Assembly: GCA_946807835.1 (NCBI GenBank)
Contig: OX327683.1
Span: 31,803,001-31,867,000, forward strand
Source: Ailanthus altissimus
Lineage: Eukaryota; Streptophyta; Magnoliopsida; Sapindales; Simaroubaceae
Direction of reading: 5' to 3'
Length of the DNA: 64,000 nucleotides
This document shows positions 11,898 through 24,222 of this stretch, in pieces. The position numbers and the translations under genes are program-made. The first letter of the stretch is position 1, and each line of letters begins with the position of its first letter. The notes beneath the pieces were generated by a model, which searched no databases, was not told where the DNA came from, and was given only the letters and a program-made list of their open reading frames with translations.

Positions 11898-12870
11898 ATG
11901 GCCACTGAAGAGCCTACCGTCGCCGTTGAGGCCGGCGCTGAAGCGGTTACCAATGAACCGGCCGAGGACAAACCGGCGGCTAAATCCGGTAAGACCAAGA
12001 CCCCCAAGGAACCAAAAGCCAAGAAAGCTCCTATTGCTAGAAAACCCAGAAGCCCTCCCACTCATCCTCCTTATGAAGAGGTATTTTTTCTTTTTGCTAT
12101 TTGAATTTTCCATTTTTCACATTCTTTTAATTTGTTTTGTTGTAATTTTATTGTTATTTTAGATCTGATTTATTGTTTGATTGCAGATGATTAAGGATGC
12201 GATTGTTAGTTTGAAAGAGAAAACAGGCTCGAGTCAGTACGCGATTACGAAGTTTATTGAGGAGAAGCAAAAACATTTGCCACCGAACTTTAAGAAGCTT
12301 TTACTGTTCCATTTGAAAAAGCTTGTTGCTTCCGGAAAGCTCGTGAAGGTTAAAGGCTCGTTCAAGCTTCCACCGGCTAGAGCTTCGGCTCCCAAGCCAG
12401 CTTCCTCTGCTCCTGCTTCTTCGGCTAAGAAGAAGAAGAAGACGGCTTCTGTTGCTGCTGCTAAACCCAAGCCTAAGGCGGCATCCAAGTCTAAGCCAGG
12501 AAAGACTACTAAACCCGCGGCGAAGGCTCCGGCTAAGGCTAAGCCAGCTGCTAAACCGAAGGCAAAGCCGGCTGCCAAGACTAAGCCGGTTGCTTCGAAG
12601 ACTAAAGCCGCTCCTGCTAAGACCAAGCCTGCTTCCAAGCCTAAAGCTGCTGCTGCAGCTAAGCCAAAGGCTGCTCCCAAGCCGAAGGCCAAGCCTCCTG
12701 CTAAGGCCGCTAGAACATCGACGAGGACTTCTCCCGGGAAAAGAGCGGCGGCTACCAAGCCAGTTCCAAAGAAGGCTCCAGCTCCCAAGAAGGCTCCGGC
12801 TAAGAGTGTAAAGCCTAAGAGCGTAAAGTCTCCAGCGAAGAAGGCCACTGCCAAGAGAGGGAGGAAGTGA
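11898..12870 (+). CDS. Linker histone H1
   Basis: Two exons, 11,898-12,080 and 12,187-12,870, with a GT...AG intron of 106 bases, give 288 residues. The N-terminal arm (1-55) is acidic and then Lys/Pro-rich. The winged-helix H1/H5 globular domain follows from H-P-P-Y-E-E (56-61) to K-G-S-F-K-L (about 121), including A-I-T-K-F-I-E and F-K-K-L-L-L-F-H-L. The C-terminal tail is made of A-K-P / P-K-A-K-P-A repeats, contains a T-S-P-G-K-R site of cyclin-dependent-kinase type, and ends K-R-G-R-K. The protein binds the nucleosome dyad and linker DNA and compacts chromatin. The intron lies between P-P-Y-E-E and M-I-K-D, inside the start of the globular domain. The ATG at 11,898 is the first in the transcript after the TATA-like box. 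The long open frame on the opposite strand is a by-product of biased codons. Confidence 0.95.
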
Positions 12871-13266
12871 GGGATGAAAAAGAGGAAGGGTAGTGTTTGT
12901 AGGGGTAGTTTTGTATATTTGCTCGATCTTTGTGGGTGTATTTGGGTCCGTGTATGCCCATGAAAAATATGACACCGTATCTTTCTTTCTTTCTGTTCTT
13001 TTTTTTTTTTTTTTAAATTTTGGTTTTCTTAATTTGGATTTTTTTTTAAAAAACGTTTGTTAAAATATTTCCTAGGGATTTAAAACAGTTTCTTACTTTT
13101 TAGTTGTAATTTTTACTGTTCAGTTGAATGGATCATGAGAAGAATTAAGCCCGTTATGTAACTTCGTTTATCATTTATACATTCTCGCTCTCAAGTTCAA
13201 TTTCCCATGTATTCACACAAACTATGAAAATCATTCAAGAGAAATAGGGTTAGGATTTCTCAGTAC

Positions 13267-13539
13267 ATGGCGTCAAAATATGCGCTGGAGGAAGTGGAGT
13301 TATCATGTGAAGCAAAACATGGCTTGCTTGCGTAATTGAAGGCCCGAAGCGAGCTTGGTATCTTCAAGTTTCAACTTTACCCGTTCCTCTCAATGCGGGC
13401 TTACTTACAAGAGTTACACAGAGGCGGTTTGAACAGAAAGGTATTTGATAATTTACAAAAGCAAGCTGAAAACACGCTGCTTATTAAAACCGTTTTGTTT
13501 GCTGGTAGTAAAACATGTTCCGAGAATTTTGGGTCTTGA
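13267..13539 (+). pseudogene. Unrecognised 91-codon frame with one internal stop
   Basis: An ATG at 13,267 opens a frame broken once by TAA (13,333-13,335). It then continues in the same frame for 67 codons to the stop at 13,537-13,539. The second part includes M-R-A-Y-L-Q-E-L-H-R-G-G-L-N-R-K-V-F-D-N-L. I do not recognise the family. A pyrimidine-rich leader and 'GGGTTAGGATTTCTC' precede the ATG, which looks like a real 5' end. It could be a broken gene, the first exon of a gene whose later exons I cannot see, or a non-coding transcript. Confidence 0.3.
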
Positions 13540-16500
13540 AACAGCAAACAACAATTCACCATTCAGTTTATTCAACGATCCTCTCCACTTGATATTCTTC
13601 GTATCGCATTTGGTCTCTACTGTGTTATGTGATATTCTTCGTTTTTCTTAACCAAGACAACGTTGATTAATTTACTAAAACATGCTATTAGCTTGTGGTG
13701 ATCTAATTTACTCACGGTATTCCAAATCCATACACGGGAATTTACTTGGAAATTGTCATTGTTTAAGATATTACTCATAATCACCTAATGGTTATGTTTA
13801 GGGAAATATTTTGTTTTGAATGAAACTAGAAAGAAGATGAAGTGACAGGCAGTCTGACTAAAGAACAAAAACAATCAAATACAATCCAGTACATTATTGC
13901 ATCCTTAGATGACCTTCCACGAGTTCCCGATATTAGTTGCATCCTTGAGACTTTGAAATTTATTTCTGCTTTGCTAGAATGTTGAACTGAGATATTGAAT
14001 GCATATCTTATTATGTACAATGTAAGATTGTCTATTTTGGCAGATTGTTAGATCATTTTTTTATGAAAAGTTTTGTATTCTTTTCATGATACCCAGATTT
14101 TAGTGTACTTCTATTGTTGGTTTGTTTTTCATGTAGTTGAAAGTAGGAGATTTTGGCGAAAAAGAAAAACTAGTGTAGGTGGAGAGAGTACAGATTGGAT
14201 AATTGTTAGCTAGATGGAGATAGAACTAATGGTGAGTACAGGTGCAAGAATCTCTCAATCTGCGCTGACTAGTAGCTATTGAAGGTTTGTTGTCGACGTG
14301 GCTGGTCTTTGTTGAATTGCTTTAGAAATTTGTCAAATGTAACCAGAAGCATGAATTTACTTGGCTTGGGGATCCTTGAAGATATGGAGCATAGACATGT
14401 TTATGTTGATCGGTAAACAGCTCCAGACATTGTTATAGCATTACCAGACTAAGATATGTCCGTCTTGATCAGGGATTTGATACATGTTCAAAATAATGGG
14501 TAAGTCAATTCCTTAACAGCTTTATATCTTGAATTGTTTAGTTGTTCAATGAATAAACATGCAGCGCTAAACAACAAAAATGGGATGTTAATAGTATTTC
14601 TGCAGGTTTGATGTGATGTTTTCAGTGTTACAATGTGTTAAAAGTATTATCAGTTCATGCTCTAGGTGCAACATGTTGGCTTCTGAAGCTTTTGGAGGGA
14701 TACAGTGCATGTTGGTATTGCTGACATTCATAAAATCCTTGGTAATTTTGAAATACCATTTGCCATCCGAAGCATTTTCTATATGAAAGTTAATAATATT
14801 TCCCAATCCGTTACTTTTACATGTACTTATTTTATTAGGAAACTGAGTTCTGGATGCAGAAAGCAGGGAGAAACTTTCAATAACTACTGGGTAAGTTTTT
14901 GTGTTGGTTGCAGTTTATAATTGATAGGAGAAGTTTTACCATTTACCCCTTAGTTTTCTTTCATTATCTTTCCAATAAGATATCAAGTCTATACTGAGAC
15001 TAAGGCTCCCTTCAGTTGGGATAGGATGTGTGCTTAGACAATGATAATCGTTGTTATGCATTCTTGTTTATTGCCCATGGATTTTAGAGAACATTTCGAG
15101 CTTTTGTCTGATTAGTGTTTTTACATGCAGCATTAACTTGGTATTTATCGCTGGCATACCTTCTTTGTAATTTTGTTCACATAGCGTTAAATTAATGTGA
15201 CATAGATAATAATGGTAACTTTCTTACATTTATTATATCTTTAATATCCTCTTTGACTGATGATAACCAACAATATACCTTTTGTTTGGTAGTTAGACAA
15301 TTTCATTCTCAGAACCAGTAAAAGCTGATTTTCCATACCATGTGAAGTTTGTGCCAGACAACTGGATAAAGCTCTGAGCAAATACTGGACAACCGTTTAA
15401 TTACACATTGTTAAACTGAGTTGTAATCTATGTTCACTAGAAACTTTTCTTGGATTATTAGTTAAAGTTTGTTATAATGGAACGGATATTGATTTTTGCA
15501 CCTAAAATATTTTATGTGATTTAAATGGAAGAATCAGGGGGAGATAATCCTCCCATAATGTGAATGGAGATGGTAAATAATTACACGTTTACCTATTATT
15601 CCCAGGAATTATTCCAACATACTGATGGATGACAAGAAAGGATTCATTCAGACTCCTCTGTTGCTGCACTCTTTGTGATGCCTTTTTGGTTATTGTTAAG
15701 AGTTGGCCAACATAGATAGAAGAAAAGAAATTTGCCCGAGATTCTAGAAGTTATGAAGTGCTTGATATTTATGACAATCTGGCTAGTTCCTGGAGTCATT
15801 AAGAAAGAGATCTTTCCGAGATTTTAATGCTGTGACCGAGGAAATGCATATTGTTTAGATCATAAGGCATACCTTGCCCAACTGGTTGGGGTGCCATCAA
15901 TATCATGCCACTGATTAATGAAGATGAAACTGTAAAACACTTAAAATGGATGTTATACAAATTTTTCCAAGAGGTAGTGTGCATTATACACTTTCACATT
16001 GCTTGAATTGAATTAATGGCATGGTTTCTATTGTGCACTGGCAAAACCTTTTGTTTGGTATTCTGACCCAGCTCTTTTTTGAAAATTTTCACATATGCAT
16101 AATCTATATAGATTTGCAAAATGGTTTTTCAGAAATGTAGTCTAGGGCAAATGAATGGTAGAGACCTTATGGGGAGCCTTTGGTGATTGTATGAATGGAG
16201 CAACTCAAAATAATTGCTGTCCATGTGCATTCATATAATATATAGACACAAAAATACAGCATTTTATGGATCTGTGGTATGGAAAAGATTGAAGAGGCAT
16301 TGAATTGAAGAAGTATAAGGCTGCACAGAATGTTTTCTGAGTCCTATAGTTTGAAACCAGTAAAACTGGAGGTAAAATGTTATAAGATGGCTTCAACACC
16401 ATCCCTGCTCTGTGTTATAAAGTGCATGGCTATCCAGAAACATTTTCTCAAATCAGTGTATGTGAATGAGCTTGGTGGAGATGTGTTAGTTATCAGCACA

Positions 16501-17811
16501 AGATAGGTCAGGCATGATTTCATTATTAAAGTATTGAAAATGCATCAACCTTAGAATATACAAGAGTCGGTAAAGATTGATTTTGAAGCTGCAGAAGAGG
16601 ATGAAACAATATAGTTGGAGTTATGAGGAAAAAAAGGATTGCTAAAACATGTAAATGGACTGATGAACCCCATAAAATGTTTATGTTTCAATTGAATATC
16701 TGACTATATACTGTAGACACAGCTGGATTGCTTTAGTTTTCCATTTTGCACAGATCTGGTAAATTCTTTCCTTAAGCCTCTTTACTGTTGCCTATACATT
16801 CTTTAGCATTTGTGTTGATGCTAAATTTTTTCACTAATTTCCCGGAGAAAAGTTCCAGTTCTTAGCTGTGTGATATTTCTCAGATGCTTATTTAAGCAGG
16901 GTACTCCCCTTGCCTGATTTGTTTGTTATTTGCTTCCTCTTCTCTGTTTCCTTTAGCTCTATATTTGGAGATCTTGAAATACCTTTAAGAAAGATGAATT
17001 TTTTTTTTTATCTTCTCAACTATGACTCCTAAACACGTGAGATTAGTTGCCAAATTCAAACCAACTTTTCTGATAGCTAGACATCTTGGTACTCCTGGGA
17101 CTCCATTCACATTAAAATTTGTGTTACCCCTAGTGTTACTTCCAGAAGATCTGTTCCTCATGCAAATAAGTGCATAACTCAGGGGATGCCTCTACCAAGT
17201 TTGGTGGTTGCATTATGTGACCATGTCTGGGTCTTCCTTACATGTTATATTCAATTGATTTTTGGACTGTTGAGTGCACCTTGATCGTCCTTCAGAAGAA
17301 CAGAATAATTAATCATTCATTTTACGCAAATCATCTGCCCATCCTTTTTCTTGTATCTATGCTTGGATTTCTCTGTCTAGATCTTTTTCCACTTGCTCTC
17401 ATTTTTTTGATTTTACTTCATGGCTTCAAACATGGTGAGATTTTACCAATTGTCTGTTATCTGACCTTGGAGTGGTAAGAATTAATGACAGTTTTACATG
17501 TTACTGGTGATTTTTGTTCGTGAACATGAAAAAACATCTGGCTCTTGAAATGCAATATTTCAGCTTCAAAAAAATTGAGTTTCTATTCTAAGTTCTAACT
17601 TTGGACTAAATGGAGGCAAAGAAATTTTTTTTGGAAAAGACGTAGTATGGAAAGAGTAAGAGTAGAAAAATGATATGCAAGAACACATGTTGCAAAACAT
17701 TTGTATGGTTCTATGGTGAGTCCAATGCTGCCCCTTTGCCCGTGTTGTTGAAGGGGGGAAATCATGCATATATCTTAGGATTGGAAATGTTTAGTTAACC
17801 ATTGAATTTTA
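13540..17811. other. Gene-poor, intron-like stretch
   Basis: T-rich on the plus strand with many TTTGCAG/TTGCAG-like acceptors, as in plant introns or a long non-coding transcript. Open frames here are short and lack recognisable domains. The gypsy element was inserted at its right edge, so this stretch and the one starting at 25,732 were once contiguous. Confidence 0.35.
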
Positions 17812-17816
17812 TTTAT

Positions 17817-19279
17817 TGATAGGACTTAATCTGAGCTCTCCTCGACAATTAAGGCAGATCTTGCGATGATATGTGACTAACATACTCTTTATTTATACAT
17901 ATGATACAATGAGGTTACTTGCCTCAACAAAAAATGTACACATATATTCCAATATATAAAAATATATACAAATACATAGACTGAAACACTTATGTAACTA
18001 TGCGTGTCGTAGGCCAACCTCAAAATGTGATGTTTGTATCATACTGCACGAATTCCTGTGACAACCTGAGAAAAATAAAAAAAAGAAAAAAATGGTGAGC
18101 TTGTGGCTCAGTGAGTGGACATAATCTGAAAATATTATATACTTTATATGTATTGTACACGTATAAATCTTTAAGATAAAATACTCATAAAACTGTATAT
18201 TAAGTAGTCAATAAACTTGTACTGAAAGTAGAAGCTGTCATAAAATCTGAGCTAAAACTAAAAATCATGGCATAATACTGGGGATCTGAAAATCTAAAAG
18301 TATAAACTATCATAAAATCTATTATCAAGCTGAATATATGTAACATAGCTCTGGAAACATGTACTACATATATACTGAAAACCACACCAAACTTGTACCC
18401 GAAAAAAATTTAGTCTAACTTGATTGAGTAACTCACGCACAGACAGAGCGGGGGATCTGAGCTGGTCTAACCCGACGGAATGCTGCATCGCTCGGGCAGA
18501 GCAAACTAAACTGGTCTAACGCATGCGCAGAGCAACTACACTAAAGGGGAGAGTACGCGTATGGTGGTTCAAAAACTACTACAATATAATATCATGACCA
18601 TAATTATTCTGAAATAATTATTTCTGTACTGAACATAATTATAAACTGTATTATAATAAATTTTAAAATATTTTTGAATATACTAAATAGTATAAATATT
18701 TTTGTCTAAAATAAATCATAATTAAATTTAATAACGCGTAATTTAATCATAATCGGCTGTATTAAAAACATATAATATATATATATAGTTATCCACTCAC
18801 AATGAGCGCTAATCCTGAACTGGGTCTGGATTCTAAGATCTATTCGCTATCGGCACACCTTTTATATCATAGGGTGAAAAAATACATTATTAGTACCAAT
18901 ATGTATTATAACTATTAAAAAATAAATATTCTAATATCGTAAAACTATTACCCGCTAAATCACTAAGTATAAATCTAAGTACTCAAATTAACTTCCTAAA
19001 ATTTCCTATTTATTTTCTTTTTCTCTTTTTTTTTTCTTTCTCTTTTCGGTTTCTTTTCTTCCTTTCTCTTTTTCCTTTATTTTCATCTTCTTTTCTTTTC
19101 TCTTTTTCTTTCTTTCTTTCTCTGCTTCAACTTTGCTTCTTTTCTTCTCGGTTTCAATTGCTTCTTTTTAAACGAAGCAAAACAAAACAATATATATATA
19201 TATATATATGACGGCCACCTTTATTTTTTATTTTATTTTTTGCCACTAACCAAAATATATATACTACATGTGTATTACA
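17817..19279 (-). repeat. Gypsy 3' LTR
   Basis: 1,463 bp and closely similar to 24,223-25,731. Most differences cluster in the first 60 plus-strand bases. It contains a long pyrimidine-rich (plus strand) tract at about 19,015-19,150 and a TA run at about 19,192-19,208. Confidence 0.92.
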
Positions 19280-19292
19280 ATTCCTCCTCCTT
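19280..19292 (-). other. Gypsy polypurine tract
   Basis: In element orientation AAAGGAGGAGGAAT lies directly before the 3' LTR start TGTAATAC and overlaps the end of the gag-pol terminal stop (19,292-19,294). Confidence 0.85.
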
Positions 19293-20692
19293 TATAAAAA
19301 TTTTATCCTCGAAATTCGTATACCTCTCTGAAACAAATGAGGATATTGAACTCTCATCTGATCCTCTCGCTCCCATGTAGTCTCTTTCATTGCATGATTC
19401 CTCTATAGGACTTTAATTAGCGGTATAGTCTTATTACGTAGTACTTGCTGGTGATAGTCCACTATTTGAACAGGTTCCTCGTCATAAGTCAAGTCTGTCC
19501 TCAACTGAACTGGCTGAGTATCTAGAATGTGAGAAGGGTCAGGTATATACTTCCGCAACATAAAAACATGAAACACATCATGAATGCGTGATAACTCAGG
19601 TGGTAATACTAAGCAGTTCGCAACCACACCAACTCTTTTTAGAATCTCATATGGCCCAATATATTTAGGATTTAGTTTTTCCTGTTTTCCAAAACGAAGC
19701 ACACCCTTCCATGGTGAGATCCGTAAGAAGACTCTGTCTCTTACTACAAACTCAAGCTGTCTACGACGTTTATCTGCATAACTCTTTTGTCTATCTTGAG
19801 CTGTCTTGAATCTGTCTCTAATAATACTGATCTTCTCACTAGTAGCTTGAATAATCTCTGGACCTAACAATTTTCTTTCTCCAACCTCATCCCAGCAAAT
19901 CGGAGTTCTGCACTTTCTTCCGTATAAAGCCTTATACGGTGCCATCTGAATGCTAGACTGATAAATATTATTATATGCAAACTCCATCAACGGTAAATAA
20001 TCATCCCAATTACCCTTAAGCTGTAACATACAAGCTTTGAGCATATCCTCCAATATCTGTATAGTTCTCTCCGACTGCCCATCTGTTTGAAGATGAAAAG
20101 CTGTACTAAAGTTTAGCTTAGTGCCTAAGACCTTCTGTAAGCTATGTCAGAATCTAGAAGTGAGTCGATGGTCTCTATCTAATACGATGGACATTGGAGC
20201 CTTATGTAACCGTACAATCTCACTCACATACAAATGAGCTAGCCTATCTAATGAGTATAAAATCTTATAAGGCAGAAAATGAGCAGACTTTGTGAGTTGA
20301 TCAACAATCACCCAAATACTATCATGACCCCTTCGAGTACGAGGAAACCCAACAACAAAGTCCATGGTGATATGTTCCCACTTTCATTCAGGAACTGGAA
20401 GTAGTTGAGATAATCCTGCTGGCCTCTGATGTTCTGCCTTAACCTGCTGACAAATCAGACAGTGAGATACAAACTCTGCAATCTCTTTTTTCATACCTTG
20501 CCACCAGTAATGTTCTCTCAAAGTACGATACATTTTAGTGCTGCCAGGATGCATAACATAAGCTGAGTTGTGAGTTTCTTCTAAAATCTGCTTCTTTAAC
20601 TCTGAGTTATTCGGAACACAAAGTCTGTTACCCATAACTAATGTCCCATCAGCTTTCAATGTTAAATCAGTTCGCATTCCATTCTTTACTTC
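19292..20692 (-). pseudogene. Gypsy integrase with C-terminal chromodomain-like segment (broken)
   Basis: The segment opens with the integrase zinc-binding H-H-C-C region (H...H...C-L-I-C, about 20,430-20,570). The core includes M-D-F-V-V-G-F-P carrying the first catalytic Asp (about 20,345-20,365) and T-D-G-Q-S-E-R carrying the catalytic Glu (about 20,070). Then come the G-P-Y-E-I-L-K-R-V-G region, D-V-F-H-V-F-M-L-R-K and a chromodomain-like end before the final stop at 19,292-19,294. Internal in-frame stops are at 20,384 (TGA), 20,147 (TGA) and 19,403 (TAG, in the chromodomain-like part). The enzyme would insert element cDNA into host chromatin; here it is inactive. Confidence 0.87.
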
Positions 20693-21289
20693 TTACTTAA
20701 GTTTAACTAAATTAGGATCCCGATCTTGAATCTCTCGAATCTGATCAATCAACATAGGCCTAACTTGAAAATGTGATAGAAGGACTCCAGACTTGTCTAC
20801 AGATAATTCAACCCACATAGATCTTAATTCAACTAACAATGAAAGATAAGTTACGATCAAATAAGCAATAGAGTTAGAAAACTTCCTGCTGAGTGCATCT
20901 GCTACCACATTCGCCTTACCTGGATGATAATCAATCGTACAGTCATAATCTTTTATTAGTTCTAACCATCTCTGTTGTCTTAGATTCAGATCTTTCTGTG
21001 TGAACAAATACTTTAAACTTTTGTAATCACTAAAGATTTGACATGTAACACCATATAGATAATGTCTCCAAATCTTCAAGGCAAATACTACTACTGCCAA
21101 TTCTAAATCATAGGTTGGATAATTCAACTCATGCTTCTCAAGCTGCCTAGAAGCATAAGCTATCACCTTACCATGCTGCATTAATACACAACCTAATCCC
21201 TGTCTAGAAGCATCATTGTAAATTATAAATCCTTCGGTGCCAGATGGAAGAGTGAGAACAGGAGTTGAAGTCAATCTCTTCTTAAGTTC
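20693..21289 (-). pseudogene. Gypsy RNase H domain (broken at both ends)
   Basis: Shows [14 protein letters not shown] near the start, [21 protein letters not shown] and the final [15 protein letters not shown], all typical of gypsy RNase H. In-frame stops delimit it at 21,290 (TAA) and 20,693 (TAA). The first Asp of the D-A-S motif and the D-Y-K-S-L motif are visible. Confidence 0.87.
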
Positions 21290-22282
21290 TTAGAAACTAT
21301 GTTTACATTCATCAGTCCACACAAACTTTATATTTTTTCTGGTCAACTTTGTAAGCAGTGCAGCAATTTTAGAGAAGTCTTTAATAAATCTTCGATAATA
21401 ACCCGCTAGACCTAGAAAACTTCTAATTTTTGTTACACTAACTGGTCGTTCCCAATTTACCACAGCTTGAATTTTTTGAGGATCCACATAAATTTCATCT
21501 GCTGAGATCATATGGCCTAGAAATATAACTTTATCTAGCCAGATCTGACATTTGATGAACTTAGCATATAACTGTTTATTCCTCAAAATCTGTAACACTA
21601 TCCTCAAATGCTCTGCATGCTCCTCTGTACTCCGTGAATATATAAGAATATCATCAATAAAAACTATAACAAATCGATCAAGATAGGGATGAAATACCCT
21701 ATTCATAAGATCCATGAATGTAGTTGGAGTATTAGTCAACCCAAATGGCATTACTAAAAACTCATAATGCCTATATCGAGTTTTGAAGGCAGTTTTAGCC
21801 ACATCAATATCTCTAATCTTTAACTGATGATATCCTGATCATAGATCAATTTTTGAGAAAATCTTTGCACCCTATAACTGATCAAATAAATCATCAATGC
21901 AAGGGAGGGGATACTTGTTGCGTATAGTGACTTTATTTAACTCCCGAAAATCAATGCATAGCCTCAAAGTTCCATCCTTCTTTTTAACAAACAATACTGA
22001 TGCTCCCCATGGTGATACACTAGGTCTGATGAAACCCTTATCTACCAATTCTTGTAACTGAGTCTTCAATTCTTCTAACTCTAAAGAGGCTATTCTGTAT
22101 GATGCTTTGGAGATAGGAGTTATGTCTGGAACCAAATCAATACCAAAATCAATTTCTCTATCTGGTGGTAAGCTTGGAAGATCTTCAGGAAATATATCTG
22201 AAAAATCTCTTACCACTGAAATATCTTCTAATGTAACCCCATTGACTCTGGTATCAATAACATGTGCCAAATAGGCTGGACA
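21290..22282 (-). pseudogene. Gypsy reverse transcriptase (broken)
   Basis: Contains [38 protein letters not shown] and the catalytic F-I-D-D-I-L-I-Y (about 21,635-21,660), then [12 protein letters not shown]. Two stops lie close together at 21,872 (TAG) and 21,839 (TGA), between D-L-F-D-Q-L and S-G-Y-H-Q-L. The catalytic residues remain but the frame is interrupted. Confidence 0.9.
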
Positions 22283-22738
22283 TCATTTTTTGAGCAATCG
22301 TTTAGCTGTCATAGCAAATATAACACAGGATGGAAGAACTCGTCGCTCTCTACAAAAAATAATATCAGGCTCTCCATATGTTTTGAATATAACCTCCTTT
22401 CGAAAACAGTCTACAGTAGCATGGTGATTAACTAACCAGTCCATCCCAAGTATTGCATCAAAATCATGTATAGCAAGAGGAATTAAATCTGCTACTATCT
22501 CACTACTACCTACTTTGATAACACAACCCCGAAATACATTCTCAGCCAATAATGATTCTCCAACTGGTGTGGCTACCACTAAACTACAATCTAGGGGTTT
22601 TAACACTCTATCCGCATGCACAGCAAAGATACGGGAAATAAAAGAATGCGTAGAGCCCGGATCAATTAAAATATGGGCCTCTCGGTCAAAAATAGTCAGC
22701 ATACCTGTAACAACATCTGGGGTAGCCCGTGCCTCTTA
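22283..22738 (-). pseudogene. Gypsy aspartic protease (broken)
   Basis: The active-site motif I-D-P-G-S-T-H-S-F-I lies at about 22,640-22,670 and the downstream A-I-L-G-M-D-W-L at about 22,435-22,460, both usual for plant gypsy proteases. It is bounded by in-frame stops at 22,736 (TAA) and 22,283 (TGA). The enzyme would process the gag-pol polyprotein. Confidence 0.85.
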
Positions 22739-24121
22739 CTTAGTCAAAGAAAATACACTTGCCTGGCTACGAGGTCGACCTGGCTGACCCTTCTATAGAT
22801 CTCTACTAGCTCTTAAAGCTCTAGGTTATACACCAATACTAGAGATAGGCTCTTCTGTCTGAGATCCTCTAGGTCTCTAAATATTGCCACTGCCACCTTG
22901 AAAACCCTGAGAAGCTGTACTCTGTACTAAGCTGCTACTCCGAAGAAGATGAGGGCAATCTCTCCTCAAATGTCCAATTTGTCTGCAATGGTAGCAACCT
23001 CTAAAACCTCTCAGACACTGTCCCTAATAACTCCTCCAACAAATGAAACACTGAGGGTATCTTTTCATGCTAGCACTACTATTTAACTGGCTACCACCTC
23101 GGGGCCTCTGACTCCCTATGTTGCTTCCAACAGATGGAGGCACAAAACTCTGACTATAATTCTGTATCTGTCCTTCTGATAGCATAAGGCTCTGACCATA
23201 CCGTTGTCTACCAGAATACCCTATATGGGATGTCTCTCCTCCAGGTGCTCTACTGCTACTTGATCCACAAACTGACCAACCATGGCCTGGTTTCTGCTTG
23301 AATGATTGGGCTCTGCCTGCCTCTACTAGGCTTCTCTCAACTCTCATTGCAGCCCCTACCAACTCACTGAAATCACTGTGCCCCATAGCTGTAATTGTTG
23401 TCCTGATATTGCCTCTAAGGCTCTGTTCAAATCTTTTACATTTATCTCTCTCACTCTGTATTGCATAAGAAGCGAACCTCGATAACTCTATAAAATGGTT
23501 CTTGTACTCCTCTACTGTCATCAATCCCCATTCTAGCTCAAAGAACTTACTAGCCTGAATGTCTTGGTAAACCATAGGAAAGAATTTAACATTAAATTCT
23601 TTATAAAAATCAGCCCAACTAATCACCCCTCCATATCTATGTGATACTGATCTCCACCAGTGGTATGCCCTACCCTCAAGTAAAAATGTAGCAAAAGAAA
23701 CCCTCTCATCATCAGTACATCTCATAACATCAAATATCCGTTCTACTCTAGTCAATCATGACTCTGTAGTGCCTGAAAAATTCTCTACAACCAAACTACA
23801 AACACGCTCTATTGTGTTCTCTCTCTTGGGTAGTCCCTGTGTTTGTCTCTCTACTGCAACTGTAACTAACTGAGCCAGTCTATCTATGGATTGCTCTAAA
23901 GCAGGTCTATCAGGCTGCCCCTGTGTAGGCTGTATCACAGGTTGTGGCACTGATTGAGGGTATGTCTCATCTACATTAGGATCGGGCTGAGTTTGAGGTA
24001 TGGGTACAAGGGGAACTTACTCATCTACTTCCTATCTAATAGATTCCTCCCTTCTATCTGATACTAAGGGAGCTCCCAGTTCAGCCACAAGTTTCGTACG
24101 AGGTCGGCCACATGGACGCAT
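22739..24121 (-). pseudogene. Gypsy gag capsid and CCHC zinc knuckle (broken)
   Basis: The frame starts at ATG 24,121 (M-R-P-C-G-R-P-R). The retrotransposon gag core includes W-W-R-S-V, F-Y-K-E-F-N-V-K-F-F-P, F-E-L-E-W-G-L-M-T-V-E-E-Y and F-E-Q-S-L-R-G-N-I-R. One CX2CX4HX4C knuckle is intact (C-Y-H-C...H...C, about 22,965-23,000). In-frame stops are at 24,032, 24,017, 23,756, 23,024, 22,877, 22,826 and 22,793. Gag would form the particle and bind element RNA. Confidence 0.85.
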
Positions 24122-24207
24122 GATGAAAATCTATAAAATGCAACAATTCATTAATGACATCTTTAACATGCATGTATCCTGTACTAGTCTACAGAATCTA
24201 AAACCAT

Positions 24208-24219
24208 GCTCTGATACCA
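24208..24219 (-). other. Gypsy primer-binding site
   Basis: TGGTATCAGAGC on the minus strand, 3 bases inside the 5' LTR, complementary to the 3' end of plant initiator methionine tRNA. Confidence 0.92.
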
Positions 24220-24222
24220 AAC

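Noticed and set aside
12234..12854. Long alanine/glycine/leucine-rich frame opposite histone H1
   Set aside because: It is the antisense shadow of the lysine/alanine/proline-rich H1 tail, with no motif of its own.
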